Positions 1 to 5,711 of a DNA stretch of 5,711 nucleotides are shown here, one piece after another. This DNA is from Victivallales bacterium. GTDB lineage: Bacteria; Verrucomicrobiota; Lentisphaeria; Oligosphaerales; Oligosphaeraceae. Location: the NCBI GenBank assembly GCA_017431185.1, contig JAFRLP010000578.1, positions 1-5,711 on the forward strand, written 5' to 3'. Numbering within the stretch: the first letter of the stretch is position 1; every line of letters starts with the position of its first letter. The translations under genes and the position numbers were made by a program. The notes below the pieces were generated by a model. The model saw nothing but the letters and a program-made list of their open reading frames with translations. It had not been told where the DNA came from and searched no databases.

Positions 1-2766
1 CCCCACCAGCGCCGCGTAGAACTGGCGGACTTGCTCGTTGCGGAAATTGCCATGGGGAAGCTTCTTGTCTGCCCTGGCGAAAAACTGGTAGGCTCCTGGT
101 GACATCCCCACGAGGATGGACTTCGGGGCGATGCAGTGCGCCGTGAACTCCGGCAGCATCGGCAAGGCGGAGGGACCCTTGGGGTTCGGGGTCATCAGCG
201 AGCCATAGGAGCCGGAGGTCAGGCCAGCGTAGAGCCATTGGAGATGGCCTTCGCTGTAGGCCAGCCCGCCATTGTCCTCCAACTCCTGTTTGGCAAGGGC
301 CGCCGAGGCCGCGAAGTGGCTTTTGCCGGAGAATGGATGGCCTGGCTCCAGGTCAACCGTGCCGCCCCAGAATGCGCGGATGGTGAGCACGTCCGTGTAA
401 ACCCCGTCCAGCGGTCCCCAGAATTGACGGATGGAACGGGACATCTGGCGCTGGTGCCCCGGAATGCAGTCGGGGCGGAGGCGATAGGAGCCAAGGCATC
501 CCATGCCAGGCTGGTAGCCGAAATTGCGCTGGAGGGCATTGGGGTCAAAGTCGAAAAGGTTCGGCGTGGCATCGGTATAGTAGGTGTAGATTCCGAAAAG
601 ATTGCCGTTGGCGCGGACGGAGGCGGCGAATTTGCGGTAGTCGATTCCCCTGAAGAGTTCGGGGCTAGGCTCTGCGTCTTTGCCGCTCTGGTAACTGAAG
701 CGGTCAGGGTCGCCGTGGGCGTGCCTGACATTGGCGTCAATGGGGTTGTCGGCAGGGCTTTTTGTCCAGAACAGCCAGAAGAAGAGGTGGTCGAGGCCCA
801 TTGCGCGGAGGAGTTTGACGCGGCTCTCATCGACCCAGTTGACTCCCCAGAAATAGAAGTCACGCGCTTTGCCCGTGTCGTGGATGACCTTGGTGGGGAT
901 GTGCGGGAAGACCTCGTGGAGCCTGGTTGAGGCGGAAAGAATGACTCTGTCCCGCACCGGAAGCCTGGTGAGGTCAGCCAGGCACATGTAGTTGCTCCCG
1001 CCGTTGTAAGTGGCCTTGCCGTCCTGCATTCGACTGTCCGAGTAGAAGTCGTTGGCATTGGAGAGGAAGAAGTCCATCCCCCCGTAGAAGAACATGCCAT
1101 TGGAGTGGACGATGGCCGGGCCGAAACGCCCGTTCTTCACCCCGTTGAACCAGAAATAGGGAACATTGACGAGTTCCGGTGCGGACAATCCTGTCGCATG
1201 GCCCAGGCAGACTCCGCTGTAGTCGGGATGGGCACCCGCAATGTCTATCGCCAGGCTGCGGTGAACCAGCCGCACTGTCCAGGTGTAGTGGCTGCCCGGA
1301 TTTGCCGTGTCCTGCCAGACCAACTTGAGAATGCCCTTCGCTTCGTCAAACTCGGCATTCGCCAATTTGCCTGTGACGCCCTTTTCGGGGGAGCCGGGAT
1401 GCGCGGACCGGAGTCCCCCGTCCGCCATGGGCAGGAAGCATTCGCCGTTGCACTCGATGGTGAAGTCGGCCAGTGTGCCTGTCGCGGGGCGGCAGAGGAA
1501 CGAGACCTCCCCGCTGGCGCTTTGCGCCGTGAAGCGGTAGCCGCCATCCGGAAGCCTGAAGGCATTGCGCATGACGTCCGCCACCGGCGGGGCCATGCTT
1601 TCGGGCGCATTGGAAATGGGCAGGTCTGCCGAGGGCAAAACGCTCAGGTCACTCTTGCGGTTGGGGGAGACGATGAGCGGCCCCAGTCCGAAGAAATCGT
1701 CTTTGGGCGCCCCTGTGAAATTGCGGACAGAGATGTACTTTAGACGGTATTTCCGTGTCGTGTCAAATTTCTCCCCGCGTGTGCGGAAATCGCAGATGTG
1801 CGGGAAAGGACCGCGCACAGCGAGTTTCATGGCGAGGTCGCGGGTGTGCTCCTTGCCGGTCTCGTCGGCGATGCAGACCTTGATGGTGCGTCCGATTCCG
1901 TAGCTGAACTGAGTACACCACGACCAGAGTTCCAGCAGTTCGAACCCGCCGCCGAGGTCAAGGCGCTCCTTGGGTGTAAGGACCAGTTCTGTGGCTGAGT
2001 CCAGGTTGTGGCAATCGACTTTGAGGGCGGGGGCGCCGTAGAATGTGAATTCGGTGGTGGTGGAGAGGGAGGCCTTTGCATCTTCGGAGGCATTGAGGAG
2101 TTCAAGGGACCAGGCGTTGGCGTCATCCAGCATGGCGACAAGCCTCTCTCTGGGCGTGCCGTTGCGCATGATGTGAATCTGCTTGGCCAGGCGAAGTTCA
2201 AGGAGGGGGGATGTAACGATGGGGAGTTCCACCCGCTGATCCGCCTGCGGAAACTGCAGCACGATGGTCAGAAGGCCTCCTGGAGTCGCTTGGCGAAATG
2301 CGGAGGTGAGGTCAAACTGAATTTTCTGGCGGGATGCCAGGCGACCCGCCTTCAGCCGTGTCCCCTTCCCGCTGGCCTGGAAGTCGCTTGCCGTGATTTC
2401 CGACTTGCCGCCATTGACTGCCGTTGCCAGAAGCAAGGGGCAGTCCAGGGAGTCTTGTCCAGCGTACTCCAGTATCAGCAGAGCCTGGTGCAGCAGCCGA
2501 TTCTCCAGTTCAGCGGCAAAGTCGGGCACGCGGTACTTCAGAATCACCCGCTGCTCAAAACTGTTGGCGGCGGGGTCGAACAACAGCGTCGGACGGTCAA
2601 GGACGACGGCAAGCGTGTCGCCCTGGTTGCCGCTTTCGTCAATGGCCGACTCGGCGACGGGGCGCAGTATGGCGAAGTCATTCCCCCGGTAGTAGTCCAG
2701 GGTGGCGGAGGACAAAGACCAGGACAGCAGGGTCAGGATGGCGGCAAGGGAAAAGGGGATTCTCAT
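1..2766 (-). CDS. Large secreted glycoside-hydrolase-like protein (partial, C-terminus outside window)
   Basis: This frame is open for 922 codons from the ATG at 2766 to the left edge with no stop, so the C-terminus is missing. Residues 1-21 (MRIPFSLAAILTLLSWSLSSA) form a clear signal peptide, so the protein is exported. About residues 22-600 look beta-rich, as in accessory or mutarotase-like domains. A probable TIM barrel begins near residue 640 with WGVNW (640-644), followed by FFWLFW (662-667) and an IYTYYTD segment. DGVYTDVLT places an acidic residue at Asp792, and YSEGH places Glu839. By analogy with retaining hydrolases of the GH27/GH31/GH36/GH101 type these could be nucleophile and acid/base, but that is inference and I do not recognise the exact family. 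The start is fixed by the signal peptide and by an in-frame TGA at 2799-2797 upstream. There is no purine-rich ribosome site. It lies 30 bp after the isomerase-like gene, so co-transcription is likely. Confidence 0.8.
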   Translation of the reverse strand, partial: MRIPFSLAAILTLLSWSLSSATLDYYRGNDFAILRPVAESAIDESGNQGDTLAVVLDRPTLLFDPAANSFEQRVILKYRVPDFAAELENRLLHQALLILEYAGQDSLDCPLLLATAVNGGKSEITASDFQASGKGTRLKAGRLASRQKIQFDLTSAFRQATPGGLLTIVLQFPQADQRVELPIVTSPLLELRLAKQIHIMRNGTPRERLVAMLDDANAWSLELLNASEDAKASLSTTTEFTFYGAPALKVDCHNLDSATELVLTPKERLDLGGGFELLELWSWCTQFSYGIGRTIKVCIADETGKEHTRDLAMKLAVRGPFPHICDFRTRGEKFDTTRKYRLKYISVRNFTGAPKDDFFGLGPLIVSPNRKSDLSVLPSADLPISNAPESMAPPVADVMRNAFRLPDGGYRFTAQSASGEVSFLCRPATGTLADFTIECNGECFLPMADGGLRSAHPGSPEKGVTGKLANAEFDEAKGILKLVWQDTANPGSHYTWTVRLVHRSLAIDIAGAHPDYSGVCLGHATGLSAPELVNVPYFWFNGVKNGRFGPAIVHSNGMFFYGGMDFFLSNANDFYSDSRMQDGKATYNGGSNYMCLADLTRLPVRDRVILSASTRLHEVFPHIPTKVIHDTGKARDFYFWGVNWVDESRVKLLRAMGLDHLFFWLFWTKSPADNPIDANVRHAHGDPDRFSYQSGKDAEPSPELFRGIDYRKFAASVRANGNLFGIYTYYTDATPNLFDFDPNALQRNFGYQPGMGCLGSYRLRPDCIPGHQRQMSRSIRQFWGPLDGVYTDVLTIRAFWGGTVDLEPGHPFSGKSHFAASAALAKQELEDNGGLAYSEGHLQWLYAGLTSGSYGSLMTPNPKGPSALPMLPEFTAHCIAPKSILVGMSPGAYQFFARADKKLPHGNFRNEQVRQFYAALVG

Positions 2767-2796
2767 GGTGCTTGCTGGTGTGGTGGAATGGTAGAT

Positions 2797-3642
2797 TCAG
2801 AGTCGGTCCAGGTACTCTCCTGTCTCGTGGACAAATTGGAGGAAACCGGGCATGAGCGCATCAGGAAAACGTTCATAGACGAATTCCCATGAAAACACAC
2901 CCGAGTAGCCTCCCCTTTTCATTATGTCCATTGCGCTCTCCCAGGGGACATCCCCGAAAAACGCCGGTTTGTGAAGGTCGGCGCCGTGCGTGTTGTCATG
3001 CACGTGCGTGCAGAACAGGTACGGCTGGATGGCGGCGAACTCATCCATCGCCCTCTCCTTGGAGGCAACCTGCGCATGGCCGAAGTCCCAGCAGCACCCG
3101 GAGCCGGGGAACATCCGGATTACATCCAGCAGTTCCTGGATGCGGGAGCAGAAGCGTCCGCACCCGGTGACCTGGTGTCCGCATCCGTCCTCGAAGACGT
3201 TTTCAAAGGCGGGTTTCACGCCGAGACTGCTGCACAGTTCCACGGTGGGGGTCAGGCAGGAATGGGTGAAATCGAGGATTTCCGGCACGTCGTATGTGTT
3301 CTCCACGCGGTATTCGTCCGCATGGATGACCAGGAATCTGGCGCCCAGGATGGCGGCGGCCTCTGCCGCCCGGGGGGCGAATTTTCGGAACAAAGCCCCT
3401 GGCTCTGCATCCATCTGATAGCGGAAGAAGGGACAATGGGACTGCTCCACGCGCAATCCCAGGCGGTCAATCTCCCGGCGGGCCTTCCTGGCCCGTTCCA
3501 GATAGTCGGGGCACTGCACGTCCGTGAGGTAGTCCAGCGCGGTGAATCCTGCGTTCTGGCAGAGTTCCAGCGCCTGCGCCAGGGGGCGGTCAGGCTGGTT
3601 CCTGCGTTTCAGGACAAAGGCGAGATTGATTCCCTGTTCCAT
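2797..3642 (-). CDS. Sugar phosphate isomerase/epimerase family protein (xylose isomerase-like TIM barrel)
   Basis: The 281-residue product has the length and layout of the AP-endonuclease-2/xylose-isomerase-like TIM-barrel family: cytoplasmic, metal-dependent isomerases or epimerases of sugars, inositols or related polyols. It has no signal peptide. Candidate metal ligands fall where the family expects them: Glu147 in AFEN, Asp186 and His189 in WDFGHA, His213/His215 in THVHDN, and Glu253 in SWEF. His69 and His107 end barrel strands. The substrate cannot be read from sequence. An odd feature is 11 cysteines, four ligand-type residues being clustered just after Glu147 (Cys154, His156, Cys161, Cys165). 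The ATG at 3642 is the only start in this frame downstream of an in-frame TGA at 3687-3685. It probably heads a two-gene unit with the secreted enzyme 30 bp downstream and acts on a sugar released by it. Confidence 0.88.
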   Translation of the reverse strand: MEQGINLAFVLKRRNQPDRPLAQALELCQNAGFTALDYLTDVQCPDYLERARKARREIDRLGLRVEQSHCPFFRYQMDAEPGALFRKFAPRAAEAAAILGARFLVIHADEYRVENTYDVPEILDFTHSCLTPTVELCSSLGVKPAFENVFEDGCGHQVTGCGRFCSRIQELLDVIRMFPGSGCCWDFGHAQVASKERAMDEFAAIQPYLFCTHVHDNTHGADLHKPAFFGDVPWESAMDIMKRGGYSGVFSWEFVYERFPDALMPGFLQFVHETGEYLDRL

Positions 3643-3728
3643 GGTCGGATGATTTTTGGATTGTCTTTGCGGGGAGGTAACTGTTCAGAGCCCCACCTGT
3701 TTTGATGTGCGCAGCATCGGATTTGCCA

Positions 3729-3748
3729 CTTGAGCCAGGCATGCCAAG
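3729..3748. promoter_or_regulatory. Weak second dyad over a possible -35 for the isomerase gene
   Basis: CTTG (3729-3732) and CAAG (3745-3748) flank a region that includes the perfect 8-bp palindrome GGCATGCC (3738-3745). On the minus strand TTGGCA (3747-3742) matches five of six -35 bases and overlaps that palindrome, but I find no good -10 at 16-18 bases. The CTTG/CAAG pair and GGCATGCC are not centred on the same point. Together these make the gap a plausible control region for the isomerase-hydrolase genes, with low certainty. Confidence 0.2.
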
Positions 3749-3766
3749 CGTAAGACCCCAACCTGC

Positions 3767-3790
3767 CCGCGAGGCCTTCAGGCATCGCGG
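3767..3790. promoter_or_regulatory. Near-perfect 24-bp palindrome between the LacI gene and the isomerase gene
   Basis: Arms CCGCGA-G-GCCT and AGGC-A-TCGCGG pair in 10 of 11 arm positions around a 2-base centre, with one G/A mismatch. It begins 42 bases past the LacI stop and about 124 bases before the isomerase ATG. As DNA it is the right size and symmetry for a LacI-family operator. As RNA it would be a stable hairpin, but neither side has the T-run of an intrinsic terminator. A smaller dyad, AGCC-TG-GGCT (3799-3808), lies next to it on the LacI side. Operator is the preferred reading; an mRNA-processing or attenuating hairpin is the alternative. Confidence 0.45.
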
Positions 3791-3832
3791 ATTGAAGTAG
3801 CCTGGGCTTCTGAATGGATGCGCGGGGAGAAC

Positions 3833-4879
3833 CTATGCTTTCTTTGCAGGCAGCATCATGCCGCAGGTGACTGATGCCGCGACGAGATGCTCCCGGACAG
3901 GTGCGTGTCTATTGTCGAGCCTTGCCAGCAGCGTGGACAGCGCAGTCCTGGCGAGGACTGTCCAGTCATAGTTGATGCAGGCAAAGAGGGAATTGGGACT
4001 GGTCTGGTAGTTCACGGTGAGCATGGACAGTTCCTCGGGGAACCGCACGTCAAGGTTGGCCAGCATGTCATGCAGGGTGGTCGCAGCCGAGAGGTTCGGG
4101 GCGATGAGCACGGATACAAGCCGTTTCCGCACTGCGTTGGCTATGCGCTCCGCAACCTCCCATAGACGGGGGTAGTGGGTCGCCTGGGTCAGGGGAATGT
4201 AGATGTCGTGGGCTGTCTGCGGCCTCTGCCCCGTCGCCTCCATTGCCTCGTCAAGCCCACGCTCAAACATCCGCGTGTAGTCGGGTGTGCGCACCACGAA
4301 GATGCCGTGCCGACCGCAGGCCGCGACGCGGGACAACAAAGACCGCCATCCTGAAGGCAAGTCCATGTTCACCACGGACAGGCCTGTTTGCTCAGGCGGG
4401 AGGTTGACGTCCATCAGCACGGTTGGTATCTTGTCCCGCAGTGTTTCGATGATTTCAGCGTGTGGGCAGCCCAGCAGAACGCCGTCCACCAGCCTGTCCA
4501 GGATCAGCGGGCATTGGAAGCCCTGGATTTGGTGGTACCAGTAGTGGGTGAGGAAATATCCCTGCGCCTGCGCGCCCTCGTCCAGCAGCAAGGCGCGATG
4601 TGCCTCCAATGGGTCGTTGCAAAGCGATTGGCCGCCCTGATGGGAGATGTGCATCAGGATATGGGTCTGGGGATGGGCGTTGAGCGGCTCCCCGCGCCGA
4701 AGCATTCTGGCCCTGGCATTGGGGCGGTAGTCCAACTCGTGCGCCGCATCCCACACTTTCTTGCATGTGGCGGCGGAGAAGCCAGTGCGTCCGTTGAGGA
4801 TGGCGCTTGCAGTGGAGACGCTCATGCCGGCGGAAACCGCCACGTCCTTGATGGTTGTCTGTTTGTTGTTGGCTTGCAT
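3833..4879 (-). CDS. LacI-family transcriptional regulator
   Basis: The 348-residue product is a full-length LacI/GalR-type regulator. Residues 9-30 (TIKDVAVSAGMSVSTAS, then AILNG) are the helix-turn-helix. Residues 34-50 complete the DNA-binding domain and YRPNARARML (51-60) is the hinge helix that enters the minor groove. From about residue 72 (ILMHISHQGG) a periplasmic-binding-protein-like sensor domain follows, with strands such as VDGVLLGC and TVLMDVN and an ending in the usual conserved C-terminal region. Members bind DNA as dimers and release or bind operators on sensing a sugar or sugar phosphate; the effector here is unknown. It starts 27 bp after the pseudopilin-like gene and lies upstream of the isomerase-hydrolase pair, so local control of those genes is the natural inference. 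The stop is TAG at 3835-3833. No Shine-Dalgarno sequence precedes the ATG. Confidence 0.95.
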   Translation of the reverse strand: MQANNKQTTIKDVAVSAGMSVSTASAILNGRTGFSAATCKKVWDAAHELDYRPNARARMLRRGEPLNAHPQTHILMHISHQGGQSLCNDPLEAHRALLLDEGAQAQGYFLTHYWYHQIQGFQCPLILDRLVDGVLLGCPHAEIIETLRDKIPTVLMDVNLPPEQTGLSVVNMDLPSGWRSLLSRVAACGRHGIFVVRTPDYTRMFERGLDEAMEATGQRPQTAHDIYIPLTQATHYPRLWEVAERIANAVRKRLVSVLIAPNLSAATTLHDMLANLDVRFPEELSMLTVNYQTSPNSLFACINYDWTVLARTALSTLLARLDNRHAPVREHLVAASVTCGMMLPAKKA

Positions 4880-4906
4880 GATGGTGTGATGAAAAGGACG
4901 CCTCTG

Positions 4907-5557
4907 TCATGGTTGCGGCTGCTCGACTTTGAGAAAACCCTCGTAGGGCTGGTCGCGCCGGATGTTGATGTTGCCGCAGTGACCGTCCAGATAGAGCGTG
5001 TTGGTCAGTTCGCCGTGCGGGGTGGGGGAGAGTTTGCCGTCGGGGACGGCGCCGTAGGCATAGACGGCATACCAGTAGTTCGGTTTGGTCGTCCAGCATC
5101 CTACGTCCAGAATCGTGATGTTCTTGGAGACATACTTGAAGTAACTGGTCTTCTTGTAGCCCTTGTGTGATGTCACCGCCAGACCGAAATTCTTGTTGCA
5201 GCCGAGCACATTGGTGTTTCCGCCGTAGCCCATCTGCATTCCCAGGTTGTTTTTGGGCCGTGTGGTGTTGCCGGGGCAGAAGAAGACCGGCCCCGCCGCC
5301 GGAAGGTACCCGGCCAGAAAGCCGAAGTCCTTATAGCCAAATGCCGCGTTGCCCTTGGTGTTGTAGGGAGCCCAGTGGGGATGCAGGCTTCCGACTTTGA
5401 TGTCGGTGTCGATGACAGGACAAAGGTACCCATCTGCGTCATCATCGGTGTACAGCATGATGGCGAGACCAATCTGCTTGAGATTGCTTGTGCAGGAGAT
5501 GGTTCTCGCCTTCTCACGCGCCTTGGCCAACGCCGGAAGCAGCATCGCGGCAAGCAT
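4907..5557 (-). CDS. Pseudopilin-like H-X9-DG protein, missing its prepilin N-terminus
   Basis: From the first internal ATG the product is 216 residues. It opens with [17 protein letters not shown] and then [16 protein letters not shown], the C-terminal half of a type II secretion/type IV pilin-like N-terminal helix and its following segment. FFCPGN (92-97) is the usual mid-protein CP motif. [12 protein letters not shown] (181-192) matches the H-X9-DG signature exactly, with His181, Asp191 and Gly192. Reading upstream in frame gives NANDYS then VVIAIIA before a TAG at 5599-5597. No ATG, GTG or TTG exists in that stretch, and the expected Met, basic leader and FTLIELL are absent. So homology resumes at VVIAIIA (from 5578) and stops abruptly beyond it. 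A protein begun at 5557 could not be a normal prepilin peptidase substrate. The copy is either broken, inverted at its 5' end, or misassembled. The rest of the frame is intact, with no decay. It runs 27 bp ahead of the LacI gene. The role of this protein group is unknown; surface or secretion functions are suspected. Confidence 0.85.
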   Translation of the reverse strand: MLAAMLLPALAKAREKARTISCTSNLKQIGLAIMLYTDDDADGYLCPVIDTDIKVGSLHPHWAPYNTKGNAAFGYKDFGFLAGYLPAAGPVFFCPGNTTRPKNNLGMQMGYGGNTNVLGCNKNFGLAVTSHKGYKKTSYFKYVSKNITILDVGCWTTKPNYWYAVYAYGAVPDGKLSPTPHGELTNTLYLDGHCGNINIRRDQPYEGFLKVEQPQP

Positions 5558-5589
5558 GGCGATTATGGCTATGACGACAGAATAATCAT

Positions 5590-5617
5590 TTGCATTCTAG
5601 TAAAAATGGTGTATATT
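5590..5617 (+). promoter_or_regulatory. Sigma70-like promoter for the plus-strand start at 5682
   Basis: A -35-like TTGCAT (5590-5595, four of six consensus bases) and a -10-like TATATT (5612-5617, five of six) are separated by 16 bases in AT-rich DNA. Transcription would start near 5624 and leave a leader of roughly 58 bases before the ATG at 5682. AT-rich DNA gives chance matches, so this is supported mainly by its placement ahead of a Shine-Dalgarno sequence and start. Confidence 0.45.
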
Positions 5618-5623
5618 AAGCAA
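5594..5623 (-). promoter_or_regulatory. Candidate minus-strand promoter overlapping the divergent one
   Basis: On the minus strand TTGCTT (5623-5618) and TAGAAT (5599-5594) stand 18 bases apart, a fair sigma70-type match (three and five of six). It would start transcripts near 5587, just ahead of the truncated pseudopilin gene. It overlaps the plus-strand promoter almost completely, so the two could not fire together. The weaker -35 makes it the less convincing of the pair. Confidence 0.3.
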
Positions 5624-5647
5624 AAGGTTTTTTCTCACCGTCAGAAG

Positions 5648-5665
5648 AAAAAAAAGGCAAAAAAA
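5648..5665 (+). repeat. Paired A-tracts (A8 and A7)
   Basis: Runs of eight A (5648-5655) and seven A (5659-5665) are separated by GGC, in the untranslated leader ahead of the plus-strand start. An upstream T6CT (5628-5635) can pair with AGA6 (5646-5653) around a 10-base loop, giving a weak AT hairpin. Such tracts can slip in replication or sequencing and can bend DNA. No function can be assigned. Confidence 0.5.
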
Positions 5666-5672
5666 GGAAAGG
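5664..5672 (+). promoter_or_regulatory. Shine-Dalgarno site for the start at 5682
   Basis: AAGGAAAGG ends nine bases before the ATG. It stands out because the three well-supported minus-strand starts (2766, 3642, 4879) have no purine-rich site, and it decides the choice of 5682 as a real start. Confidence 0.5.
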
Positions 5673-5681
5673 TTCACTAAA

Positions 5682-5711
5682 ATGAAGGACACAGGAAAGC
5701 AGAGCAAGAAG
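5682..5711 (+). CDS. Start of a plus-strand gene, possibly a prepilin leader (partial, 10 codons)
   Basis: The ATG at 5682 opens MKDTGKQSKK and runs off the right edge. It follows a TAA in the same frame (5678-5680) and is preceded by a purine-rich AAGGAAAGG (5664-5672) with nine bases before the ATG, the best ribosome site in the window. A sigma70-like promoter lies about 65-90 bases upstream. The peptide is short, basic and ends in KK, like leaders that precede FTLIELL in pseudopilins of this group. Ten residues are too few to prove that, and any cytoplasmic protein could start this way. Confidence 0.45.
   Translation, partial: MKDTGKQSKK

Noticed and set aside
136..930. 264-codon plus-strand open frame opposite the large secreted gene
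   Set aside because: It is antisense to a 922-codon frame with a signal peptide. Its protein has no recognisable domain and is rich in Gly, Val, Glu and Ala, as expected of a shadow frame in GC-rich DNA.
2764..2799. Isomerase TGA and the secreted gene's ATG are in the same frame 11 codons apart, suggesting readthrough or selenocysteine fusion
   Set aside because: The second gene begins with a clear signal peptide, which would be useless inside a fusion, and the isomerase already has full family length. No selenocysteine-type hairpin was seen.
2008..2892. 294-codon plus-strand open frame across the isomerase and secreted-protein junction
   Set aside because: It spans the junction of two well-supported minus-strand genes and shows low-complexity Gly/Gln-rich sequence with no domain.
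2971..3705. 244-codon plus-strand open frame opposite the isomerase gene
   Set aside because: The opposite strand has a complete conserved TIM-barrel family protein with metal ligands; this frame has none.
3767..3808. Intrinsic terminator after the LacI gene
   Set aside because: The hairpins are good, but no T-run follows on either strand, so termination is not supported.
4388..5170. 260-codon plus-strand open frame opposite the LacI and pseudopilin genes
   Set aside because: It crosses the gap between two real minus-strand genes, and no motif supports it.
5618..5711. 31-codon minus-strand open frame entering from the right edge and ending at TAA
   Set aside because: It is low-complexity Phe/Leu-rich sequence from the A/T tracts, and the plus strand carries a better promoter, ribosome site and start.
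1..5711. CRISPR array, tRNA, rRNA, transposase or integrase
   Set aside because: No regularly spaced repeats, cloverleaf-like segments, rRNA-like sequence or mobile-element protein motifs were found by reading both strands.

Overview
The window is a GC-rich carbohydrate-use locus, most likely from the PVC group and plausibly Lentisphaerota (Victivallales-like) or Verrucomicrobiota. The main evidence is a pseudopilin-type protein with the H-X9-DG C-terminal motif. Such proteins are greatly multiplied in those phyla and often sit beside sugar regulators and hydrolases. The assignment is by family knowledge, not by a search.

All four substantial genes lie on the minus strand and read right to left. 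They are: a 5'-truncated pseudopilin-like gene (5557-4907); after 27 bp, a LacI-family repressor (4879-3833); after a 190-bp gap holding dyad symmetries, a sugar phosphate isomerase/epimerase-like TIM-barrel protein (3642-2797); and after 30 bp, a very large secreted protein (from 2766 off the left edge, 922 codons visible, no stop). The large protein looks like a polysaccharide-active enzyme: it has a signal peptide, beta-rich N-terminal regions, then an aromatic-rich probable TIM barrel with candidate acidic catalytic residues. A simple model is that the secreted enzyme cleaves a glycan outside the cytoplasm, the isomerase-like protein acts on a released sugar, and the LacI protein senses a sugar and controls the operon through a site in the 3643-3832 gap.

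The right end (about 5579-5711) is different. It is AT-rich, carries overlapping divergent promoter-like sequences and two A-tracts, and has a plus-strand start with a good Shine-Dalgarno sequence encoding MKDTGKQSKK up to the last base. The minus-strand pseudopilin loses its expected prepilin start (Met, basic leader, FTLIELL) exactly where this AT-rich block begins, while a short basic leader of the right kind lies in the opposite orientation at the window edge. This could be an invertible 5' end, a recombination between related pseudopilin genes, or an assembly flip. It is the most interesting signal here.

I saw no tRNA, rRNA, CRISPR array, insertion sequence or integrase. No stretch over 300 bases lacks a gene.
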